Origin: Pegea sp. RAD2-039
Lineage: Eukaryota; Chordata; Thaliacea; Salpida; Salpidae
Assembly (NCBI GenBank): GCA_034620365.1
Contig: JAQGEQ010000107.1
Location: 62,001 to 126,000, forward strand
Direction: 5' to 3'
DNA: 64,000 nt
In this document: piece by piece, positions 11,068-21,300 of the stretch
Position numbering within the stretch: position 1 is the stretch's first letter
Layout of the letters: the number at the start of each line of letters is the position of its first letter
The notes under the pieces: generated by a model
The model's database searches: none
What the model saw: the letters and a program-made list of their open reading frames with translations, nothing else
What the model was told of the DNA's origin: nothing
Translations under genes and position numbers: made by a program

Positions 11068-12037
11068 AGAAAGTAATAGATAAAAATAATTCAAAAAATC
11101 TTTGCCCATGATGACGTCATGTTTTTTTTAAAGATGTTGAAAATGTAATTGGAGTCTTTTTATCATTAAAATATATTATTCAGTTTCATCTTTTAATAAA
11201 TGTGTAAAATAAACTTTAAATTTTTTGTCTAATAAACTCAAATCTTCATATTTCATAATAATTTGGTTAAATGTTTATTTTTCTTCCATTTAATCTGATT
11301 TCTTATCTTTATTTATTTCTTATTTATAAATATTTGTAAATTTAAAATTATGTATTTTTTTCACCCTAAATAAAATTGAATATTTATTCAAGACGTTTTA
11401 TCAGCTTCAAAAATGTGATTAAGATTCATAAAATTAAATAAGATTGCTTCATATTTTGTCTAAATAATTTAAAACTTTTATATTTTAGACTTAAAAAAAC
11501 GAAACTCACAAAAATTTAGTTTGTTTTTAGTATTTAATACTTTCAAATATTATTAGATTTTGTTACTGTTTATTTTCTTTTTGTTCTTTTCTGTTTAAAA
11601 CAATCCGTAGACCTAAAAACAATAGAAAGTAATAATAGACCACATAACATCAGCCTTAAATATAAGCTTGGCAAGGGCTAACTGAAATTTAAACTTTGAA
11701 ATACAAGTTTTGTAAAAGCTAAAAACAACTTTAATTCTCAAAAATAGTTATAAAAATATACTAAACATCAGTTGTATGAGTTTATACTTTCAAAATTAAT
11801 TGAAGTGACAAACTAAATAAATGATTTGTTGTCAAACTAATTTATTAAGGTTATAAAAACAGTCATTTGCTGTTCAAAATTTTGTGTTTATAAACTTTCA
11901 GTTAACAAAATTATGTTTAGAATTTCTTATTTATAACCAACTAATTAATTTGAAATTTATTTCAAGTTTTAATTAAATAGAAATTTATCACAAAATTTTT
12001 CATATGAAAAATACTAAAATGTTGTATGTTTTGATCT
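11068..12037. other. 3' flank and intergenic DNA
   Basis: It contains the poly(A) signal of gene 9640 and one TGACGTCA at about 11112. Otherwise nothing is recognised. Confidence 0.4.
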
Positions 12038-12126
12038 AATTTGTGAGAATGTGTGTTAGCAAGAGGTGCTCTCTTTAGGCACCCTCCTTTGCATTTATTG
12101 TAATAAATAAATAAATAAATAAATAA
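12038..12126 (+). mobile_element. 3' end of dispersed hairpin-tailed element
   Basis: A short copy: aatttgtgagaatgtgtgtt, hairpin gaggtgctc/ggcacc, cattta, then an (AATA)n tail of about five repeats. Only the 3' part is present, as expected for 5'-truncated retroposition. Confidence 0.85.
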
Positions 12127-12793
12127 TGTATCTTTAGGATTACTAATGTTCTAAATATTGCAGTTACTGATGAAACAAACCTTTAAAGTTATTTGTAATC
12201 TATAGTTAGTTGACAAATTGAAATATAAGGAGGGTTTATAGAAAGTATTTATAATATTTACTAATTCATATTTATAATACTAAATTATTTTTCAGTTATC
12301 AAAATTATGTTTATTTTAGGAGCATATTTCTTGGTTCTCACTTAAACATATAAATATCAAACTAATCTATACTAAACTAGAATTTCTCTTAGAATTTTCC
12401 TGTATATTACATCTGATTCTACAAAACCATTATATGAAAATACTAAAATGCCACAGAGAGTAATCTTTATGTTAGACTGAAAGATTTTGATAAAAAAGAT
12501 CTTTAAAATTGTCTGTAATCTTTCAATTTCAATTTCAGATCTATAAAGTTAGTTGATAAATTAGAAAGTAATTATTTTCCAGCATCAACAGAATCTCTTA
12601 ATAAAATCACCTCAAGTAAGACTCTAAAAAGTTAACGTTTATTTGAGTTTCAAATTAAAATCAAAATAAAATTCAATAATTTTAAATAATTACATAATAA
12701 CTGCATAATAATAATAATAATTCAATTTAAAACAAGTATTCAAAAAAATAGTCGACAGAAAAAGGTGTCCTGGCATCTTGAAGAGTCTTTCAG
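12127..12793. other. Intergenic, nothing recognised
   Basis: AT-rich; presumably includes the 3' UTR of the minus-strand gene at 12794. Confidence 0.35.
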
Positions 12794-13444
12794 TTAAACT
12801 ACTGCAACTGCTGGAGTTTCTCGTCTCCGAGATTCAGGAGGATTTCTTCGGATTAGTTCCTGCATAGGGATCATTTCTGGATTCGCGGAGTTTTGGGGTT
12901 CCGGAGTTCTCTGTGAAAGAAACTTTTTTCGACTCCAGAACAAAAATGCGAGTACTAATAAGATGATTGGGATTGAAATAGAGAGCGCTATCTCAGACTC
13001 CCCAAACCCATTTACAGACACATCTCGATGTTCAGAACATAAAAAAGGTTCTTTAAATCTTCCCTTGACAGAGATTAATCTTTTGGAGGCAGAATCAAGA
13101 TAAATATTCTCACATTCTTCTTTATTCAAATTAACCATGAGATTACTTCCATCAAAACTTGAACCATCAATCCATTTATAGATTGCATCTTTGCAATCAA
13201 CTCCAATATTCCACAGGGAGTTAGTCCTGCATCCACAATCTTCAGTATTAAATTGACAATTTTCAAGTTTCTTAGAAACTTCATCTATGATCTGTTGATT
13301 AGGAAGCGAGATCAACTTCCCATTTAGTAGACGACTTGATTCTTTGCAGTATTTAACTGCTTCATCATATATTGTAGGATCATCTAAAACTTCAATTCTT
13401 CCGATGCTAGAATCAATAAATTTTTCACAATTTGGCATCTTCAT
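12794..13444 (-). CDS. Lectin-like receptor with tyrosine-free tail (cluster member 3)
   Basis: 216 residues from MKMPNCEKF. The frame extends 19 codons upstream to a GTG, but the first ATG gives the family N-terminus. The lectin-like domain spans 6-137 (KFIDSSIGRIEVL, KYC, WNIGVDC, KWIDG, FLC) with extra cysteines at 70 and 72. The membrane helix is about 151-170 (ALSISIPIILLVLAFLFW), followed by SRKK. Unlike its relatives the tail contains no tyrosine. It is proline- and arginine-rich (PEPQNSANPEM, ESRRRETP) and ends in AVAVV, which could be a class II PDZ ligand. It is one of the most diverged members, and its signalling must differ from the YxxM members. Confidence 0.8.
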   Translation of the reverse strand: MKMPNCEKFIDSSIGRIEVLDDPTIYDEAVKYCKESSRLLNGKLISLPNQQIIDEVSKKLENCQFNTEDCGCRTNSLWNIGVDCKDAIYKWIDGSSFDGSNLMVNLNKEECENIYLDSASKRLISVKGRFKEPFLCSEHRDVSVNGFGESEIALSISIPIILLVLAFLFWSRKKFLSQRTPEPQNSANPEMIPMQELIRRNPPESRRRETPAVAVV

Positions 13445-13887
13445 TGATAGCAATATAGTCTTGTTGAATTTGAACAAATGATCTTGTTCAAAAGTGTTCA
13501 CTGTAGATTTGAAACTTCACGAATGAAAGTATAGGAGTCAAGCGACTTTTTATATGTTTAAAATGTGTTAAAAAATAATCTAAAGTAATATAAATCATCA
13601 CAAGTTTTGTGGTTTGTAATAATTGAAAGCAGTTACAAAATTACTCTGTCAGCAGATTTGTAATCTTAAAGTTAAAATTGTAGAATGGAAATATTCAATT
13701 TAAGTTTGTTGAAAATGTTTTCAGCAAAATAAGTTTTGTTGACCTTCAAATACTTTTTAAACTTTGATTTCGTTGTGGAAGATTAATTATTAGATTATTA
13801 TTAATGATTAATTATTAGATGCTGGAAACACTTTTTTGTTATTAATAAAAGTTTTAAGACTATCAATTCTAGAAATATAATCATTCT
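13445..13887. other. 5' flank of gene 12794
   Basis: AT-rich with no supported feature; probable promoter region. Confidence 0.3.
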
Positions 13888-14186
13888 AACTTATTTATTA
13901 CAATAAATGCGAAGGAGGGTGCCTGAAGAGAGCACCTCTCCCTGACACACATTCTCACAAATAACATCTATTAAGTTAGATATATAGAAAGCTAAAGATG
14001 TAATACATGACAATTCAGTAGTCCTCAAAGCATATAACAGTGACCAATTACATAAAATGTTAATAATATAAAAAATCACAGTTTAGAAATGACAATGTTG
14101 GCAATATTATAACTTCTGCTTGAACAGCGCGAGTGATCCTGACATGATAATGTCTTATAGCAGCTGGTTCCATGTACTAATTGTGT
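13888..14186 (-). mobile_element. Full-length dispersed hairpin-tailed element
   Basis: A complete minus-strand copy of about 300 bp. Read on plus, it starts with ttattacaataaatgcgaag and the hairpin, passes gatgtaatacatg and cagtagtcctcaaagcatat, and ends at gcagctggttccatgtacta. The borders match the copies at 3.3 and 52.1 kb. Confidence 0.85.
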
Positions 14187-14963
14187 AGTCTGAGAAAAAA
14201 TTCAATTGGATTAACGTACCAGGTGATATGGGCTTATTAAGATGTAATGTGTGTCGTCTGAGCTGATATAACTTGAGGGAAGGACTAATGTTTAACAAAC
14301 TAGTTACAAAATCCTTTTAATGTTTAAATAAAGGTATCAATTTTACTAACAAATAATTCAAGAAAGTTCTAAAAGAATATTTAGAAAATTGAATTTATTT
14401 TAATAAATTAGAAATTAATTGATGTTTTTTCAAAGTAAGTTTACTTCAAGTTAAAATATTGATGTGATCTTATAAATATTGTTAGATGAAACTATTCTGA
14501 AAAAATATCTACATCTTATAATCATTTTGTTCTTTAAGATTTTCTTGAAGCTACAAACTTGATCAATCTTACAGATGAAGATACATTTGAATTCAGGAAG
14601 ACATACTTTTTATTATTACTACTAATCAACCAATGATTAATATTTAAAAGAAACTAATAGATTCATATCAAGCATCTTTAAAAAGTCTTTAAGTAAAAAG
14701 TTTTTATCTTACTATTTGTTTATCTAGATTTTATAAAACTGTTGTTCTGTGTTAAGAAATTAGATTAAATATCTGCTTAACTGAAAGCATTTTTAAAAAC
14801 TTTATTTTTTCAAGTATATGATGTTTATGATTAAAAAGTTTATACTTCTGTCAAAAATATTTAAAAAGCATCAAGCTATATATATAGATATATATCAAGA
14901 TATATAAATGAAGATCTTTCAACGAAACTTATTCAAGAACCTCAAAGACCACAAGAGCTGAAG
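14187..14963. other. 5' flank of gene 14964
   Basis: AT-rich upstream DNA with no other supported feature apart from the TATA-rich patch listed separately. Confidence 0.3.
14875..14906 (+). promoter_or_regulatory. TATA-rich patch upstream of gene 14964
   Basis: A run of ctatatatatagatatatat lies 60-90 bp before the ATG at 14964, a plausible TATA element. In such AT-rich DNA this is weak evidence. Confidence 0.3.
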
Positions 14964-15449
14964 ATGGATATGGGAATTTTGTTTAGATGTGGCTTGACAT
15001 TTTTACTTACTTCCATATTTTGGTGGATTATTTTTCTTCTTTGGAAATATGTTTGCAAAAAAGAGTCCCAAGACTCCGCAGAGAATGAAGATATGTTAGA
15101 AATGATGGAAATTGGTAATGTAACTCCATCTGAAACCCAGGAATTTGGTGGATCCGATAACTACAGTTTTGAAGGTGAAAGTGATGAAGCTGGACCTTCT
15201 AATGAGAGTCCTTATGTAAGAATGAAAGAAACTCCAACAGATGATGAAGAAAATGATTCTGGTGGTGATTCAAATGTTCCTGAATCTTCGCATGATTATG
15301 AAGAGATTGATTCGATTGGAAATGAAAGCGAAGATGAATATGTAGCCATGAGAGAAGGAGTTTTAGCACCAGAACTAGAAACCAATCAGAATGAAGTCTT
15401 AAATAACTGTCCTAGTGAAGCAAGTATTTATGATAATGTACCAAGATAA
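14964..15449 (+). CDS. Tail-only membrane protein with multiple YxxM/ITIM-like motifs
   Basis: 161 residues. Only four residues precede a hydrophobic helix (5-28, ILFRCGLTFLLTSIFWW onward), followed by KYVCKK. The remaining ~130 residues form an acidic cytosolic tail with PYVRM, DYEEI, EYVAM and SIYDNV. These are the same motif types (YxxM, DYEEI, ITIM-like) as in the lectin receptors around it, but no ectodomain is present. The layout recalls transmembrane adaptors such as DAP10 or LAT in general design, with a membrane-proximal Cys that might be palmitoylated; no homology to them is claimed. It could instead be the 3' exon of a split receptor gene, but no upstream lectin exon was found. AATAAA lies near 15696. 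Confidence 0.7.
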   Translation: MDMGILFRCGLTFLLTSIFWWIIFLLWKYVCKKESQDSAENEDMLEMMEIGNVTPSETQEFGGSDNYSFEGESDEAGPSNESPYVRMKETPTDDEENDSGGDSNVPESSHDYEEIDSIGNESEDEYVAMREGVLAPELETNQNEVLNNCPSEASIYDNVPR

Positions 15450-17109
15450 TCGACCATTTTTGTCCAAATTCTGAAAATCTAAATGTTTGACTTTGACTAT
15501 AAATTTAATTTTGTATTTAATTTTATGCATCAAAAATAGACTAATGATTTTGTGTCATTGGAATATTTTAAATGATTTTTTAAACTGTAGTTTTTCTATA
15601 ACTTTTTCTTCAACTAAATATTAATTTTTGGAACCATATTTTACAATATTAACTTTGTAATTTTTATTCGTGTTTTTTTTTAATTGTGAAATTTGAATAA
15701 AAAATGAGCTTTTTAATGGATTTTATTTTGCAGTAAAAAATCCATTTTTGAACAGCAGATTTGCTAGAAGGATTTTTTACAATTATTATATTTAGAATTT
15801 ATGTAAAGATAAAAAACTGCTTGTATAAAATATTTGCCCTAAAATATTAATTTTTTTATTAAAAATATCAACAAGTCTTGCAAAGTAGATTAAAATTAAG
15901 TTCTTACTATAAGCAAAACCTGGATTTATTGAAAAAGAGTTATTTTATGAACATTAATTTGTATCAATAAATTTAGTTACGTTTTCAAATGTAACAATTT
16001 ATAGAAAGTATAAAAAGGAATAAATAAGACTTTATCATCTTTTAGTTGTTAAAGCCTTAAATAAAAAAGAAATACATTTTTTATCTCCAATACTTGAAAC
16101 ATTAAAAAGAAAAATATTATTTTGAAAATTTTTAATAAAATCTTATAACTAAATATAATTTATTAAAAAATGGTTCATACAAAAGATATATTTATTTAAT
16201 ACTTTTGCTGAAACATTAAAACTTACATTTAGTTTAAAAAACTTCTAGCAACATTTTTTAATACTTTGTTTAAAAGTGAATATATTAGAAGATAACAGAT
16301 TTTCTTTTTCACTAGTGCTAGATTAAAAAAATTATCTTATTATTTTAATGCTTAAAAGTAATGATTGTAACAATTTTAAAACAAAGATTCTATTTTTCTT
16401 GAAATAACAAAACAGACAGTTATTTTGTATAATATAGAGTTTTTTTTTGGTTTTTATTTACAATGTATTTTTGGCAAGTGTTGATTTATAACTTTCTTTT
16501 TTTAATTTAAAACTTGTTTATAATAAACATAATTCAATGATTTTATTTAAAGTTTTATTTTTCAATTTATGACTACTAATATCTTCAAAAATTTTGTTTT
16601 ATTCTTTGGTACATTCTATTAATCTAAGCTTATTTTAATTTCTTTTAACCAAATGCTTTATAGTTACCAGAAAGTTTTCCAGATATCTAAATATTATCTA
16701 AATTGTTATATTGCTTATCTTAGCTCCTTAATTTGTTTCTTTTTTGGTTATTTTTGAGCATTACTTTTTAAAAATAATATCGAAAAGTTAGAACTATTTG
16801 TGTTGAGCTTCTATTAGAATATATTTTTCTTCCAATTAAACTTTAAAATTTGTATCTTAAATGTAACTTTTAGTTTAGATTTCTTTAAAACATTTTGGAC
16901 ATCTTTATAATCTTTATAACATTTAAATGATTATCTTGATGATAATCAGTTGAAATATCAATTTTATTGTTTTCAATGCAAACTACAGAAGTTTCTTTTT
17001 AATTTAATTTTCTACTTTCTTTCGAATTTACACTTTTAGTATTATGATGACAAAAATAAATTTTTATATTTTTAAATAATCTTTATAAAAATATTCATTT
17101 TATTTCAGT
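15450..17109. other. 3' flank and intergenic DNA
   Basis: AT-rich. It ends with a good acceptor (tttatttcag at about 17109) leading into the 5' UTR of gene 17192. No other gene is supported. Confidence 0.35.
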
Positions 17110-17191
17110 TTCTGTAGCAGCAACATTAAAAATCAGAATCTTTAGAAACAAAAATCGATCATTTTGATTCAAAAGTTGTTGGAACAAGAAA

Positions 17192-17446
17192 ATGTTGGAA
17201 GTTTTGTATTATGTAATCCCTGCAATAAGCTTATCTCTTATAGGGATTGGCTGGTATCTGTTAAGATCTATTATCAAAAATGCTGATGATGAAGAACCAC
17301 TATTCGATGATACTGAAGATCAAACACTTTTTAATGAATCAGATGAAGTTGGGAAGCTTGCTAGTGACTATAAAAGTCCTCCACGTTCAACAGTTCATTT
17401 TGAATCTGATGATAAACAGAAGATTATTTGTTCAAACCTTCTTTGA
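17192..17446 (+). CDS. Small single-pass membrane protein
   Basis: 84 residues: a hydrophobic helix at about 5-24 (LYYVIPAISLSLIGIGWYLL) followed by RSIIKN and an acidic tail with one tyrosine (DYKSPP). It sits beside the tail-only gene 14964 on the same strand and has the same no-ectodomain design, though the tail is shorter and lacks YxxM. An acceptor-like site at 17109 and the plain ATG context suggest a spliced 5' UTR. It may be a decayed tail-only paralogue, a real small adaptor or one exon of a larger gene. Moderate to low certainty. Confidence 0.45.
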   Translation: MLEVLYYVIPAISLSLIGIGWYLLRSIIKNADDEEPLFDDTEDQTLFNESDEVGKLASDYKSPPRSTVHFESDDKQKIICSNLL

Positions 17447-18330
17447 CTTTTAATTGAGTTTGTAAATACAGCATTTGTCGTCTGATGACTGCATTGAGAT
17501 GCTTGGAATACTTTTTAATCATTTTATTTACTCTCGTATCTTAGATCTTTTTGTTTTTACTAATTTTTTAAACTATTCAAAATTTCGATTATTTAAATTG
17601 TATCTATGGCTAGATGCTTTAATAAAAGTTACTTTAAACAGAAATCTTCAGTTTATTCAAGTTGTTTTCAAACGTTTGATTTTCACTTCTAAAAAATAAT
17701 GTGCTTCGCTCTTATCTTCATGAAAACTAACATTTTTAGAATTAAATTTCAGCTAGCATTATTTGTGTAACTACAGACAGAAGCAGAAATTTTGTTAAAG
17801 ATAAATTTAAACATAAAATTATTATTATTCTGTCATTTTATTCAGGGTCTGCAAATATTTTTCTTAGTAATCAGTCGCTGTTATAACGTTTTATTAGTTG
17901 GTAATTTGTCTTTAAAAACATCTAAGCAATACTGTCTATATTTTGATGTAAACAAGACTTTGAACCTCCAAGATCTAGATAAATAAAAAATCTTTTACTT
18001 TTCATCTAACAAGTAATTTCTGATTAGTTTGTAAGATCTTTGTAATGAAGTTGTTTGTGAACTAATATTGAAATGTTTAATTCATTTTAACTTAGAGAGA
18101 TTTTCTATTTAATCTTTAAAGTGAAGATATCATTAAAAGTCTTTTTAAATGAATTTTTTGTTAGATCTTTATAATTAGAGATTTAAACAATCTTTAAATA
18201 GATTTTTCTAATAAAGTTATCATGATAAGATGCAGAATTTGAATCAATATTTTAAGAAATATTCCAATTAGATTTCAATTAATAAGCAAATAAAAAAGAA
18301 TCTTTACAAAAATTATCAAAAAAAATTCAT
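17447..18330. other. Intergenic between gene 17192 and the LRRIQ1-like gene
   Basis: Short frames at 17475-17699 and 17792-17986 have AT-driven composition and no recognised motif; they are not called as genes. Confidence 0.4.
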
Positions 18331-21300
18331 CTATTTCTTCTTATGTCTTCTTAGTATCTCATGAAGTAGATAATCTTTGGGAAGAGAAGGGTCTTCAATC
18401 TGCTGGTTATTGATCTAGATTTAAAAAAAGTCAAAATTAAGATTGAAAAATCAGTTAAAGTAAAATTGCTACAAAAATTTTCATTAAAATTGAAATGCTG
18501 GAAAATTGATAAAAACCAACTTGTAAACGAGATTTAGAATGATTTGAATGTATTGGAGGTAACATAGATCTCTTTTTATCTTCAATATCATCCTGATATT
18601 TTACAGATGAATGAATCCATCTGTAATAAAACTCATCAACTTTGGATGGAACTCGAAGCAGACACTCACTGATATGTATAATTCTTCTTCTGCTGCGTTT
18701 CCTCTTCTAATTGTTTCTCTTTTAACTGTTGCCGACCTAAATAGAAAATTTGATGAAATTAAAGTTATTATTTATGTCTTCAGAAGAAGCTTTAAAGATC
18801 TCTCATATGTCCTCAGAGGCTCATCATTCAAAATTAACCAATCAGCAACTTTAATAACATCTTTTATATTATTTATGTCTTCAGAGGAAGCTTTAAAGAT
18901 CTCTCATATGTCCTCAGAGGCTCATCATTCAAAATTAACCAATCAGCAACTTTAATAACATCTTTTATATTATTTATGTCTTCAGAAGAAGCTTTAAAGA
19001 TCTCTCATATGTCCTCAGAGGCTCACTATTCAAAATTAACCAATTAGCAACTTGAATCTGTAACTCACCTTTAAAATATTCAATTCTAGGTGTTGTTTGT
19101 TTTTGTAGTTTGTTTTGTTGTTGTTGTCGATTTTGCAATTTCTCTTGTAGCTTCTGAAATCTTCTTAACTTTTCATCAGCATCTTTACACTTCTTTTTTG
19201 ATCCTCTCATCTTTCTAGCTCTTTTAAGAATCAAGGAAGAAGATAGATTTGTGTCCTTCCACTCATTAGTGATCCTCTCCTAGAAGATCAGTTAAAGATC
19301 AGTAAATGATAAATCAACAAATCTTAAAATCACTTCATAAGCTGATAAGCAAGAACGCGAACTGCTTTTGTTGTCATAGCAACACCTGGTGACGTCATCA
19401 TCAGCTGTTGAAGATATGACGTCATAATCAAACTATTAAATATTGAGAGTTTACTTCTAGAAGTGATAGGAGGAAGAAGTTTAAAAGTTGATCCAGCTGA
19501 TCCTAATCTTCTGTCATCTGATCTGATCTTAGGAAGTTCTGATTCCTGTAAAACGAACACTAGATGTCAATAGAGAGAAAGTAAAAAATATTTTAATAAA
19601 AATGAATTTAAAATGATTTTAAATGAGATGAAGACATAAGATTGAAATCCAAATGATTTTTACAAGTTAACAGCGACATCTAGTGGTGAAAAATCGATTT
19701 ATCAAACTTCTAAGATATACAGATATTTTTAGGAAACTTCTAAATATTATCAGAATTTTTTTCTTCTTCAACTAAATCGAGTTTAATTTAAGGAAGTTCT
19801 TAAATTCAAAAGTTGTAAATATTTTACTTCAAAAATGATAATTTTGATCTAAAAGCAGAAAAGATCTTCAAAAAAATCTTTTGATTAAAAACTCAAATAT
19901 TTCAAAAATGAAAATTTAAAAATATTTGACCTTATATGGTGATACATCAAAAGAATTCATCCGACTCCCAAAAGAGGTCTTCAGAGCCCACTGATCTTCA
20001 AACAACTTTTCATTAAAGTCAAGATCCGAAAGATCAACTTCCACAAAGTCCTCATCATCCTGTAAAAGATTTAAAAAAATTGAATTGGCAACATTAAAGT
20101 GTTTCCAAATTTGTAATTACAATAAAAGATGAGCCGCTGATGACGTCATCGCCATCATGGGAAGGTGATTGATTGATGACGTCATCGCTATCATGAGAAT
20201 GTGATTGGTTGATGAAGTCATCGCCACCATGAGAAGGTGATTGGTTGATGACGTCATCGTTTTCATGGGAAGGTGATTGGTTGATGACGTTATCGCCATC
20301 ATGAGAAGGTGATTGGTTGATGACGTCATTGCCATCATGAGAAGGTGATTGGATGATGACGTCATTAGTATCTACAGATGGTTGCTTGGTGATGACGTCA
20401 TCTTCAAAAGTGACGTTTGTTGTTTGAGTTTTGAAACCTCCTTCTTGTGAAAAGTTGAATTCTGGTTGAAGACTAATTTGGTCGTTTTCTATTTTGGCTT
20501 CTTTTACACCATTTAAATAGAATCTGTCAACAAAATAGAAATTTGATAAATCAAATTATTTATATTATAAGTTTAAAAAATATTTTAAAATCAAAAAACT
20601 AAATAATTAAAATATTTAAGATTGAGAAACTAGCGAAGAATTATTGAGCTGCAAATTGAACTGTTTAGATGGAGCTAGTCATTCAACTGAAACAAGGTTT
20701 ATCAGAAGACCCCAAAAAAAGGTCTTTGAAGTCAGAAAAAAAATTATCAAAAATTTCGTGAAAATTTCAAATAATTTGAATTATTCGGAAATATTTAAAT
20801 AAATTGAATTTATTTTATAAAAATTAAGTTTCTAGGGGCGTTTCTAACCAGGGGTCCCAGGGTCCCTTCTTTTGATATTTTAAAAGAAAAACAATAAACT
20901 TTGTATTTGCCCAGAAAATTTACGACCCAAGTGCCCCAAAAAGTATCATTTCTTAAAGATTGAGTCTTATAGATCGATCTTTACCTGATCTTCTGATTCA
21001 GATCTTCCTCTATCTTCAAATATTTACAATGAACCTCCAAGGAATCAGGAGGAAGCTCATTTTGTGTCCTCCAACCAGGAAGAGCAGAAATCTCTTTAAT
21101 CTTCTTCTGATCCACAGAAGATTTTGAGATGAGAAGATGAAGAAATTCATGATCTTTATCACCAGGACTCTCTGTGAGTGATCCTAATCTTTGCTGGATC
21201 AAATGATCTCTAGATGAAGATTCAATCAAGATCTCATCATCCAGAAGAGTAAAGTAGCATGATTGGAAAGATTTGAAGAGATTATCAGATGCAGAAAGTT

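Noticed and set aside
20117-20365. Minus-strand frame repeating MTSSTNHLL
   Set aside because: Wrong frame over exon 12; the phase carried from exon 11 requires the DDVINQSPSHDG frame.
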